DNA of 64,000 bases. Source: CAVTBX01 sp963733135. GTDB lineage: Bacteria; Actinomycetota; Thermoleophilia; Gaiellales; Gaiellaceae. The stretch spans positions 124,001-188,000 of the forward strand of contig CAVTBX010000003.1 in NCBI GenBank assembly GCA_963733135.1, read 5' to 3'. Made by a program: the position numbers and the translations under genes. Each line of letters starts with the position of its first letter. Position 1 is the first letter of the stretch. Below, one piece after another: positions 57,113 through 64,000 of the stretch. A model generated the notes under the pieces. That model did not search any database, was not told the DNA's origin, and saw only the letters and a program-made list of their open reading frames with translations.

Positions 57113-57849
57113 GTGCTCGCCGCGCGTGCTCGAGCCCAGTCGTTCACCTCGTAGTACGCGTCGATGGACTCGCCGGCGTCGCCCCAGAAGCCGTCGAGCA
57201 CGTCGTAGCGCATCGTGCCCTGCTCCACGTACCAGTTGTTCACGTCGGTGATCTCGAGCTCCCCGCGCCCGGAGCGCCGTAGCTCGGGGATGACACCGAA
57301 CACGGCCTCGTCGTAGAAGTAGATGCCGGCCACGGCGAAGCGGCTCGGCGGGTCGGCGGGCTTCTCGACGATCCGGACGACCGTGCCGTCGTCGTCCAGC
57401 TCGGGCACGCCGAGGTGTCGCAGATGCTCGGTCTCGGCGACCTCGGAAAGGAGAATGCGCGCCCCACGCTCCTGTGCGCCAAAGGCCTCGACGGCCGGCC
57501 GGAGCGAGGCCTCGAGGACATTGTCGGCCAGGATCACGACGATGCGTTCGCCGGCCGCGAACCGCTCGGCCAGCCCGAGTGCCTCGGCGATACCGCCCGC
57601 TTGATCCTGGTAGGCGTAGGAGAGTCGCTCGATGCCGTGGTCGTGGCCGTTCCCGAGCAGGCGCAGGAACTCGCCGGCGTGCGTGCCGCCGGTGACGACC
57701 ATGAGCTCGGTCACGCCCGCGTCGACGAGCGACCCGATCGCGTAGGTGACCATCGGCCGGTCGTAGATCGGGAGGAGGTGCTTGTTGGTGATCCGGGTCA
57801 GCGGATGGAGCCGCGTGCCGGTTCCCCCGGCCAGGACAACGCCCTTCAT
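57109..57849 (-). CDS. rmlA: Glucose-1-phosphate thymidylyltransferase, short form
   Basis: A 246-residue nucleotidyltransferase that makes dTDP-glucose, first step to rhamnose. GGTGTRLHPLTRITNKHLLPIYDRPMVTYAI at the N terminus is the nucleotide-binding signature; VILADNVLEASL and VEKPADPPSRFAVAGIYFYD follow. Canonical RmlA is about 290 residues; the C-terminal allosteric helices are missing here, as in RmlA-like short enzymes. The ATG at 57849 is the operon start. Confidence 0.92.
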   Translation of the reverse strand: MKGVVLAGGTGTRLHPLTRITNKHLLPIYDRPMVTYAIGSLVDAGVTELMVVTGGTHAGEFLRLLGNGHDHGIERLSYAYQDQAGGIAEALGLAERFAAGERIVVILADNVLEASLRPAVEAFGAQERGARILLSEVAETEHLRHLGVPELDDDGTVVRIVEKPADPPSRFAVAGIYFYDEAVFGVIPELRRSGRGELEITDVNNWYVEQGTMRYDVLDGFWGDAGESIDAYYEVNDWARARAAST

Positions 57850-57896
57850 CGCGGCAGGATGGTACTCATTGGAGTCTCCGGGGTAGGCAACTCGGC

Positions 57897-58136
57897 ATGC
57901 AGCCCGATGACGAACGATCGGACTCCGAGGAGAGGGTCGAGCGTGACTTCTCTGCCGAGCGCGACTTTCCGCTCGGTGCCCGCGAGCTTCCGGGCGCCGG
58001 CGCGCCGAGCGAGGATCCCTACACACCTGAGCCGGGGCCACGCCAGGGAGAACGGTCAGCGTTCCGCGCCCTCAAATGGGCTTGGCTCGTGGTGCTCGTC
58101 GTGATCGTGATCGTGGTCGTGGCGCTGGTTCGCTGA
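57897..58136 (+). CDS. Small tail-anchored membrane protein
   Basis: A 79-residue protein: acidic, disordered N-terminal part (DDERSDSEERVERDFSAERDF) and a C-terminal hydrophobic helix (WAWLVVLVVIVIVVVALV) ending two residues later, as in tail-anchored proteins. It starts 47 bases from the divergent rmlA. No family recognised. Confidence 0.6.
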   Translation: MQPDDERSDSEERVERDFSAERDFPLGARELPGAGAPSEDPYTPEPGPRQGERSAFRALKWAWLVVLVVIVIVVVALVR

Positions 58137-58191
58137 CCGACAGACAGCGCATCCCGTCGATCCACACGGCGGAGGGGGTGGCCCGAAGCTG

Positions 58192-58941
58192 GTGTCTGTG
58201 CAGACAGGTGATGCCTTCGGCCAGCTTCTCCTCGACCAACTCGAGGGACGAACGGCCGACGAGATCGTCGAACGCGACGACGGCCTCATCATGACCGGAG
58301 GGTCGCCGACGACGTACTTCGCGCCCTTCCGGCGCTGGTTCGGGATGGAGCGGCGCGCGATGCGCCTGACACGCGGCCGCGTCCTGGACGTCGGCTGCGG
58401 GGCGGGCAGAGTCGCGCTCCACCTCCAAGGCCGCGGGCTCGAGGTCGTGGCCGTCGACGTCTCGCCGCTCGCGGTCGAGGTCTCGCGCCGCCGCGGCGTC
58501 CGCGACGCTCGAGTGCTGGCGCTTGCGGACGTGGATCAACGGCTCGGCCGCTTCGACACGGTCGTGTTCTACGGCAACAACTTCGGCCTGCTGAGCAGCC
58601 GGCGAACGGCGATTCGGCTCTTGCGGCGCCTCCATGGCCTCACGAGCCCGCGCGGCCGGATCCTCGCTGAGAGCGCGGACTGGTCGCGATCCTCCGACCC
58701 TGCGCATCTCGCGAACCACGAACGCAATCGCCGGCTCGGCCGCATGCCCGGCCAGAACCGCCTGCGGATCCGCCACGGTCTCCTGGCCACTCCCTGGTTC
58801 GACTACCTGCTCGCCACGCCGGCCGAGATGGCGGAGCTAGCCGCCAAAGCGGGCTGGGAGCTCACCCGCACGTTCGAAGAGCCCGACCCGGCCGTGAGCC
58901 TCTACGTCGGCATCCTCGAGAAGCGCACCGCTGCCAAGTAA
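58192..58941 (+). CDS. Class I SAM-dependent methyltransferase
   Basis: A 249-residue methyltransferase: motif I VLDVGCGAGRVALHLQ near 62, VVAVDVSPLAVEVSR (motif II acidic residue) and FDTVVFYGNNFGLL (motif IV region) near 120. Substrate unknown. GTG start at 58192 (58198 also possible). Its TAA stop lies inside the palindrome at 58934-58956. Confidence 0.88.
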   Translation: MSVQTGDAFGQLLLDQLEGRTADEIVERDDGLIMTGGSPTTYFAPFRRWFGMERRAMRLTRGRVLDVGCGAGRVALHLQGRGLEVVAVDVSPLAVEVSRRRGVRDARVLALADVDQRLGRFDTVVFYGNNFGLLSSRRTAIRLLRRLHGLTSPRGRILAESADWSRSSDPAHLANHERNRRLGRMPGQNRLRIRHGLLATPWFDYLLATPAEMAELAAKAGWELTRTFEEPDPAVSLYVGILEKRTAAK

Positions 58942-58956
58942 CAGACTGCTACTTGG
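58934..58956. repeat. 23-bp palindrome overlapping a stop codon
   Basis: CCAAGTAACAG-A-CTGCTACTTGG has 11-bp arms with one mismatch. It contains the methyltransferase stop and lies six bases from the stop of the convergent MMPL gene. It shares the TAACAG/CTG core with 8043 and 8426. May act as a bidirectional terminator. Confidence 0.7.
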
Positions 58957-58961
58957 ACGGG

Positions 58962-61145
58962 CTAACGTCCGGTCGTGCCGACGGCCGGGCGGCGGCGCGG
59001 CTCGAGCGGTGACGGCTTCACGCGGAAGAGCTTCGCGATGTTCGGAGGCAGCCACCAGTTCCAGCGCCCGAAGAGCTTCATCGCGCTCGGCACGAGCAGG
59101 GCGCGGATGATCGTCACGTCCATGATGATCGCCGCCGCGAGTCCGAAGCCGAACTGCTGGAGGCCGAGGATCGAGCCGGCCACGAAGCCCATGAACGCGG
59201 CGAACATGATCAGGCCGGCCGCGGTCACGATCCTCCCCGTCTTGGCGAGCCCCAACGCGACCGCTCGCTCGTTGTCCTGCGTGGCATCCCACTCCTCGCG
59301 CATGCGCGAGACGAGGAAGACCTCGTAGTCCATGGAGAGCCCGAAGAGCATGGCGAAGAGGAAGATCGGGATCCAGAACTCGATCTGGTCGTAGGACTCG
59401 AGCCCGATCACCGAACCCGCGCCCCACTTGAAGACGATCACGAGCAGGCCGTAGGCGGCGCCGATCGAGAGCAGGTTCAGGACGATCGCCTTGAGCGGCA
59501 GGATCAGCGAGCGGAAAGCCCGCAGGAGCAGGAAGTACGTCGCGACGAGCACGCCGAGCACCAGCCACGGGAAGGCGCCGTAGGCAGTCTCAATCACGTC
59601 GACGGAGCTCGGCGGCCCGCCGCCGGCAAACACCTCGACCTGCGGCGGAAACGCTGCGGCCGGCACGAGCTCGGCACGGAGCCTGCGGGCGAAATCCATC
59701 GCCTCAGGCGTGCCGTACTCGTCCACGGTCGTGACCTGGAAACGGAGGTAGCGGCCGGTGGCATCGACCCAGGGCGGGTCGGTGGCGTCCGCCCCGATGA
59801 CCCCCGTCGCCTGGGGATCGGCCTCGATGCTCGCTGCCAAGCGCCCGAGTGCGCCGCGCACTTCGGGGTCGGTTGCCCCGCCGGCCGCGTGCGTGTCGAC
59901 GACGACCTCAGTCGGCGAAAGCGCTCCCTCGCCAACGGCCGAAGAGAGCACGCTCAGGCCTTCGACGCTCGGCAGATCCTGCGGGATGCCTTTGTTCGTC
60001 CCAGGCCCCACCTCGAGGGCGAGCACGGGAAGCGCAAGCGCGATGAGGGCGGTCGACGTGACGAGCGCAAACGGCAGCGGCCGCCGCATGATCGCCCGCG
60101 CGAGCCGTGCCCACACGTTCCGCTCGTCCTCGCGCCGGGCCAGCACCGCATGCGGCACGAGGCGCACGCGGTCGAGCCGGTCGCCCGCGAGCGAAAGCAA
60201 CACCGGCAGGAGGGTCAGGGCACAGATCACCGACACCACGGGAATCACGAGCCCGCCGAGGCCGAAACCGCGCATGAACGGCAACGGCATCGCGAGCATG
60301 AGCGCGAGGCCGATCGCTACGGCCGTCCCGCTGAAGACGACCGCGCGACCGGCGGTCACCATCGTGCGGACGACCGCATCGTCGCGCGCCCCACCGGCAC
60401 GCCGCTCCTCCCGGAAGCGGTAGACCATCAGCAGCGAGTAGTCGACCGCGATGCCGAGCCCGATCAGCATCACCATGTTCTCGAGATAGGTCGAGAGCTC
60501 CATGAAGTTCGCGAAGATCCAGACGATCGCGAGCGTGGCCGGGATCGCCGCCAGCGCAAAGAGGAGCGGCAGGAGGACCGACAGAGTCCCGAAGACGAAG
60601 AGGAGGATGAGGAGCGCGATCGGGATCGCGATGTAGAACTCGCCCTTTCTGATGTCCTCGGCGAAGACGGGATCGAGGTCGGCGGTGACCGCCGGCGTTC
60701 CCGTGACGTAGAGGGTGCCGCCGTCGATCTGGCCCGCAGCAGCGCGAACGTCGTCGGTGTATGGCTTCGCATCCGCCGGCTGAAGCGCCGTCGAGATGGT
60801 CGCGGCCGCCGTCTCCTCCGAGAGCGGGTCGACCGCGACGAGCTCACCGCTCGGCACCGCGTCTGCGGCCCGGGCCGCGGCAGCCTCGAGCGCCGGAAGC
60901 GCCTCCTCCACGGTTCGCTCGGCGTCGGCGCGAAAGACGAGCTGGAACGATCCGTCCGAGCGCTGGTTGAACTCCTCACGCAGGATCCGCTCCGCCTTCG
61001 CCGTCTCGCTTCCCGGGATCGAGAAGCGGTTCGTCAGGAGGTCCGAGAGCCCGCGCGACACCCAGCCGGAGACCACGAACACGAGGAGCCACGCGCCGAC
61101 TACGGCCCAGCGATGACGGAGGACGAACCTCGTCCAGCGCTCCAC
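58962..61145 (-). CDS. MMPL-family RND transporter
   Basis: A 727-residue membrane protein with 12 predicted helices in two repeats, each beginning with one helix, an extracytoplasmic loop of about 130-150 residues and five helices. The proton-relay Asp-Tyr pairs are visible in GIAVDYSLLMVY near 229 and GLSMDYEVFLVS near 570. MMPL proteins export lipids or hydrophobic compounds. The C terminus is a short basic tail. Confidence 0.93.
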   Translation of the reverse strand: MERWTRFVLRHRWAVVGAWLLVFVVSGWVSRGLSDLLTNRFSIPGSETAKAERILREEFNQRSDGSFQLVFRADAERTVEEALPALEAAAARAADAVPSGELVAVDPLSEETAAATISTALQPADAKPYTDDVRAAAGQIDGGTLYVTGTPAVTADLDPVFAEDIRKGEFYIAIPIALLILLFVFGTLSVLLPLLFALAAIPATLAIVWIFANFMELSTYLENMVMLIGLGIAVDYSLLMVYRFREERRAGGARDDAVVRTMVTAGRAVVFSGTAVAIGLALMLAMPLPFMRGFGLGGLVIPVVSVICALTLLPVLLSLAGDRLDRVRLVPHAVLARREDERNVWARLARAIMRRPLPFALVTSTALIALALPVLALEVGPGTNKGIPQDLPSVEGLSVLSSAVGEGALSPTEVVVDTHAAGGATDPEVRGALGRLAASIEADPQATGVIGADATDPPWVDATGRYLRFQVTTVDEYGTPEAMDFARRLRAELVPAAAFPPQVEVFAGGGPPSSVDVIETAYGAFPWLVLGVLVATYFLLLRAFRSLILPLKAIVLNLLSIGAAYGLLVIVFKWGAGSVIGLESYDQIEFWIPIFLFAMLFGLSMDYEVFLVSRMREEWDATQDNERAVALGLAKTGRIVTAAGLIMFAAFMGFVAGSILGLQQFGFGLAAAIIMDVTIIRALLVPSAMKLFGRWNWWLPPNIAKLFRVKPSPLEPRRRPAVGTTGR

Positions 61146-61168
61146 TCGGCCAAGCTAGCGGAGCAGGT

Positions 61169-61318
61169 TCAGCGCGTGCGCCGGGCCAGTCGCTCCCGTC
61201 GGCGGGCGGCCTTGCGGGCCTTCACGCGGTCCGCGTTCAGGACGGCGGCGAACCAGACGTAGACCCCGCCGGCGGCAATCCAGGCGGCGATCTTCCCGAG
61301 GCGACGGACGCCTTCCAC
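61169..61318 (-). CDS. Small single-helix membrane protein
   Basis: A 49-residue frame: VEGVRRLGK, one helix IAAWIAAGGVYVWFAAVL, then a very basic tail NADRVKARKAARRRERLARRTR. Start GTG at 61318, stop TGA at 61171-61169. Codon bias is good and topology (positive-inside tail) is coherent. It lies 24 bases upstream of the MMPL gene in the same direction and may be its small partner. Confidence 0.5.
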   Translation of the reverse strand: MEGVRRLGKIAAWIAAGGVYVWFAAVLNADRVKARKAARRRERLARRTR

Positions 61319-61455
61319 GGCTCGACTCTAGAGGAACGCCGGAGATTCGACCCGGACACACAGACTCTGCCAGAATCTGGCGGCCGTAAGCGGAGTTTTC
61401 CCGGACGCTCCGACGGGGTACAGGTCGGGAGAACTCGAACACGAAAGGATCTGAC

Positions 61456-61876
61456 ATGCGAGACAGGGTGAGCGACGCGGTCGACACGGCCCGTCCGTAC
61501 GTGGACCGGTTGGCCCACGACGAGGACCTGCACGACCACGTCAAGAAGGCGTACGACTCGGCTCGGAAGATCTACGACGATCTCATCGGGCCGACGGGCG
61601 CGACCGCGGTCGCGATGCGCGTCGCGAAGGACAAGGACATCCAGGACGAGCTGAGGAAGGCTGTCGAGGAGCTCCGCAAGGCAGGCGACCGGGCGCGCGG
61701 CGAGGAGTCGCACACGCGGCCGCAACACGATGCTGCTCCTCACGGGCATCGCGCTCGGCGTCCTCTTCAACCCGATGACCGGCCCGGAGACACGCAAGTG
61801 GATCCGCGAGAAGGTCTTCGGCCCCGAGGAGCAGTTCGACTACCAGTCGACTGGGAACTCGACGAACGAGTCGTAG
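61456..61876 (+). pseudogene. YtxH-like protein gene with apparent one-base frameshift
   Basis: From ATG 61456 the frame gives an 85-residue helical, charged region (RDRVSDAVDTARPYVDRLAHDEDLH...DELRKAVEELRKAGDRARGEESH). After about 61719 it becomes non-coding-like. The frame one base later continues RNTMLLLTGIALGVLFNPMTGPETRKWIREKVFG and FDYQSTGNSTNES, stopping at 61876: a membrane helix plus FNPxTGPETR typical of YtxH-like proteins. Removing one C near 61720 would join them (about 140 residues). Either a real frameshift or a sequence error. A GGATC-type ribosome site precedes the ATG. Confidence 0.65.
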
Positions 61877-61900
61877 AGCCCGTTCGTAGAAGGAGTGAGT

Positions 61901-62374
61901 GTGCGGCCGGGGTATCCCGGCCGCATGCGGACTGACCACTACCCTTTCTGCTGGGGCTGTGCGTATGGCGTCGACGGGCTCGGCTTCGACTGGACGCTCG
62001 AAGGAAGCCAGCTCACGGCGACACACGTCTTCGCGGAGCGCTATCAGGGCGCTCCAGGCATGGTTCACGGCGGCCTCGTGGCCGCGCTCCTGGACGAAGC
62101 CTGCGGTCAGGTGGCGCGAACAGCGGTCTCGCCGGCCGTCACGTCCCGCCTCGAGATCCGCTACCTGGCTCCGGTGCCGGTGGAGGAGGAGCTTCGCGTC
62201 GGCGCCGAGCTCATCGGTGCCGAAGGACGAACTGCCGTGGCCGAGGCGACTGTGCAGGACGGCAGCGGCATGCTCCTGGCGCACGCCCGCGGCGAAGTCG
62301 TTCACGTGCGTCCCGAGTACTTCCTCTCGACCCCGAAGGGCCGGACGCGCGGCACCGACTGGCTCCAGGGCTAG
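61901..62374 (+). CDS. PaaI/hotdog-fold thioesterase
   Basis: A hotdog-fold protein of up to 157 residues. GAPGMVHGGLVAALLDEACGQVA near 50 is the catalytic helix region of PaaI-type thioesterases; SRLEIRYLAPVPVEEELRV follows. An N-terminal CWGC motif may bind metal or be structural. The GTG at 61901 follows AGGAG by five bases; an ATG at 61925 is possible but sits directly after a 9-bp hairpin (61903-61924). Confidence 0.82.
   Translation: MRPGYPGRMRTDHYPFCWGCAYGVDGLGFDWTLEGSQLTATHVFAERYQGAPGMVHGGLVAALLDEACGQVARTAVSPAVTSRLEIRYLAPVPVEEELRVGAELIGAEGRTAVAEATVQDGSGMLLAHARGEVVHVRPEYFLSTPKGRTRGTDWLQG
61903..61924 (+). promoter_or_regulatory. Hairpin at the thioesterase start
   Basis: GCGGCCGGG-GTAT-CCCGGCCGC, perfect 9-bp arms with a four-base loop, just after the GTG start and ending right before an in-frame ATG. 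Such a stable stem would hinder translation initiation or mark a processing site. Confidence 0.5.
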
Positions 62375-62378
62375 CAGC

Positions 62379-63149
62379 GTGACGCGCCTCTATACCGAGG
62401 AGGCGGACCTCTACGACATCGCGTTCTCCTGGGATGTGGGAGAGGAGGTGGAATGGCTCCTCGAGCGACTCGGCGGGCCGGCCCGTGGTGGCGTCCTGGA
62501 ACCGGCGTGCGGATCGGGGAGGATCCTCGAGGCCTTCGCTGAACGCGGCATCGACGTCTTGGGGCTCGATATCTCGCCCAGGATGGTCGCGCTCGCCAAC
62601 GAGCGACTCGAAGCTCGCGGACTCGCCGGAAGCGCGATCCGCGCCGACATCGTGTCCTTCAGGCTCGACCGACGCTTCGGCGGCGCCGTTTGCCCGATCG
62701 ACTCCCTCGCGTGCCTTCGCGATCCAGCCGACGTGGCTCGGCATCTTGCCGCCGTCGCCGCGCACCTGGACGCGCCTGCGAAGTATCTGATCCAGCTCGA
62801 GCTCCGTGACCCGGCGGATCCCTGGTCGGGCGTTGCTGGGTCCGAGTGGGATGCGACGCGAGGCGACGTGACGCTCCAGGTGGAGTGGACTGTGGAGGAG
62901 ATCGACTTGAGTCGAGGACAGGAGGTGCAGCGCTCGCGAATCGAGATCCGGTCCGGGCCTCGTCGAGGCGAGGTCTTCGACGAGATCCATTGCATGGCAG
63001 CCTGGACTCCGGAGCGCTGGACAGCCGTCGTCGCCGAGTCTCCCTTCACGTATGCGGCCATCTTCGACGGCGACCGCGACGAGCGCCGGCCGCTGCCGGT
63101 GGGATCTGCCGGACGTCTGCTCTGGCACGAACTCGAGCTCGCGCCCTAA
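62379..63149 (+). CDS. Class I SAM-dependent methyltransferase
   Basis: A 256-residue methyltransferase: VLEPACGSGRILEAFAERG near 39 (motif I), VLGLDISPRMVALANERL (motif II) and GGAVCPIDSLACLRD (motif IV region). EVQRSRIEIRSG and a Trp-rich C-terminal sheet follow. Starts four bases after the thioesterase stop, suggesting an operon. Substrate unknown. Confidence 0.87.
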   Translation: MTRLYTEEADLYDIAFSWDVGEEVEWLLERLGGPARGGVLEPACGSGRILEAFAERGIDVLGLDISPRMVALANERLEARGLAGSAIRADIVSFRLDRRFGGAVCPIDSLACLRDPADVARHLAAVAAHLDAPAKYLIQLELRDPADPWSGVAGSEWDATRGDVTLQVEWTVEEIDLSRGQEVQRSRIEIRSGPRRGEVFDEIHCMAAWTPERWTAVVAESPFTYAAIFDGDRDERRPLPVGSAGRLLWHELELAP

Positions 63150-63676
63150 CGCGCCGCCTCGGTGAACGCCTGAAGTGCCTCGACCGCCGCTCGGCGCTGC
63201 TCGGGAACAAGAGGCACCGGACGAACGAATGGCGGGAAGAGGATCCACACGACCGAGCCCCCCATGTGACGGATGACCGGCGTCCCGTCTGGATCCACGC
63301 GAATGCGCTCGAAGTGCACGTCGGAGAGGGACTGCTGGAGCTTCTCGTCGCGCTCCAGGCGGGCACCGAGCAGACGCCCGGGCTCGTCGTCGCCGCGCGA
63401 CCGGAAGTCGACGCCACCGAGTTTCACCATGCCGCGGCCCCGCCCGCGCAAACCTCGCGTCACCGGCAAGACCGGTTCCGCGGTGGCGAGCTCGAGTGCG
63501 TACGTGCCGCCGAAGATCCGCCCCTGAGCGACCATGCGCACCCTGAGCGCCGGTGCACCCTGGCGATCGAGCCGCGCCGCGAACCCCTCACGCTCGACCG
63601 TGAAGCCGTCGCGCTCGAACCCTTCGAGCACCTCGCCGAGCGCCCTGGCTGCGCGGCCACGCGCGTTCCAGGCCAT
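63146..63676 (-). CDS. Hypothetical protein
   Basis: A 176-residue protein I do not recognise. It begins AWNARGRAARALGEVLEGFERDGFTVEREGFAARLDRQGAPALRVRMVAQGRIFGGTYALELATAEPVLP, an alpha/beta pattern, then GGVDFRSRGDDEPGRLLGARLERDEKLQQSLSDVHFERIRV and a hydrophobic segment GGSVVWILFPPFVRPVPL. It overlaps the upstream dehydrogenase stop and the convergent methyltransferase stop, so it is probably cotranscribed with the dehydrogenase. Confidence 0.7.
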   Translation of the reverse strand: MAWNARGRAARALGEVLEGFERDGFTVEREGFAARLDRQGAPALRVRMVAQGRIFGGTYALELATAEPVLPVTRGLRGRGRGMVKLGGVDFRSRGDDEPGRLLGARLERDEKLQQSLSDVHFERIRVDPDGTPVIRHMGGSVVWILFPPFVRPVPLVPEQRRAAVEALQAFTEAAR

Positions 63677-64000
63677 TACCGCGCACCCTTTGCTTGCACG
63701 CGGATGATCTCGCCTCGTTCCCAGTCGGCAACAAGGAGAGCTCCGTCGGAATCGACCACGACCGCGAGCGGGTGAATGATCCCGTCGACGAAGGTCTCCA
63801 CCGACTTCGCCCGGCCGCTCCTGTCGAGCACGACCCTGACGACGCGCCGGCCGTGCTCCAGCGAGTCGTACTGCCCCCAGAGCGCGACGAAGAGGTTGCC
63901 GCGGTACTCCTCCGGAAAACTCGAGCCGGTGTAGAACGCAAGCCCGTCTGCAGACGAGTGTTCCTCGAGGTACGCGACCGGCCGAGACACGCCCGCGCAG
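63676..64000 (-). CDS. PQQ-dependent sugar dehydrogenase-like protein, C-terminal part
   Basis: The last 107 residues of a protein continuing past the right edge. HSSADGLAFYTGSSFPEEYRGNLFVALWGQYDS and VDGIIHPLAVVVDSDGALLVADWERGEIIRV are the final blades of a soluble glucose/sorbosone dehydrogenase-type beta-propeller. In-frame codons continue upstream of the GTG at 63990, so that is not taken as the start. Substrate and cofactor are inferred from family only. Confidence 0.82.
   Translation of the reverse strand, partial: CAGVSRPVAYLEEHSSADGLAFYTGSSFPEEYRGNLFVALWGQYDSLEHGRRVVRVVLDRSGRAKSVETFVDGIIHPLAVVVDSDGALLVADWERGEIIRVQAKGAR

Noticed and set aside
59889..61262. 457-residue plus-strand open frame
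   Set aside because: Antisense to the MMPL transporter; dominated by Arg/Asp/Glu repeats from the opposite strand.

Overview
The window is GC-rich bacterial chromosome with strong G/C preference at third codon positions, many GTG/TTG starts, 4-bp stop/start overlaps, and a groES-groEL operon under a CIRCE operator. Gene content (complete 14-subunit NADH dehydrogenase, class II fumarase, lipA/lipB beside a 2-oxoacid dehydrogenase, MMPL transporter, PknB-type kinase, DUF1028, SpoIID/LytB protein) suggests an actinobacterium. Placement near Thermoleophilia (Gaiellales/Solirubrobacterales) is an inference from remembered protein resemblance only. No phage genes, integrase, transposase or CRISPR array is visible; this looks like core chromosome.

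Layout. 1-11 kb: groEL (cut by the window edge), groES with CIRCE and promoter, an MFS transporter, Nudix and ASCH proteins, then E1alpha-E1beta-E2 of a 2-oxoacid dehydrogenase, lipB and lipA (lipoate attachment and synthesis for the E2), and fumC. 11-28 kb: a ferredoxin-NADP reductase-like flavoprotein, an A-type Fe-S carrier (the complex I subunits carry many clusters), and the nuo operon A-K, an arginase-family gene, then L-M-N. 28-33 kb: two flavoproteins, a cyclic-nucleotide-binding-domain protein and a membrane class III cyclase in one overlapping operon. 33-46 kb: metabolic hydrolases, two ABC transporters, PhoD phosphatase. 46-49 kb: zinc-less DksA-like protein, VapBC, a TetR/DUF4242 pair with twin operators, tRNA-Lys. 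49-58 kb: nucleotide-sugar and envelope genes (wecB, Gfo/Idh/MocA, hexapeptide acyltransferase, SpoIID, Ser/Thr kinase, rmlA-C-D-B). 58-64 kb: methyltransferases, MMPL exporter, thioesterase, a PQQ-type sugar dehydrogenase cut by the edge.

The least ordinary content is between the genes. Three 165-183 bp elements (10795, 41558, 55676) have perfect 16-20 bp terminal inverted repeats whose sequence differs in every copy, while two copies share internal sequence blocks and a 9-bp inner stem kept by G-U wobbles; two copies fold into the same three-hairpin core. A second, four-copy family (11239, 15835, 21067, 46295) has a constant central hairpin with a conserved 8-nt loop and a first hairpin whose stem changes on both sides between copies; two copies sit inside the nuo operon. 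Several shorter palindrome families also recur. Two small genes (8082-8365 and 61456-61876) each carry an apparent single-base frameshift.
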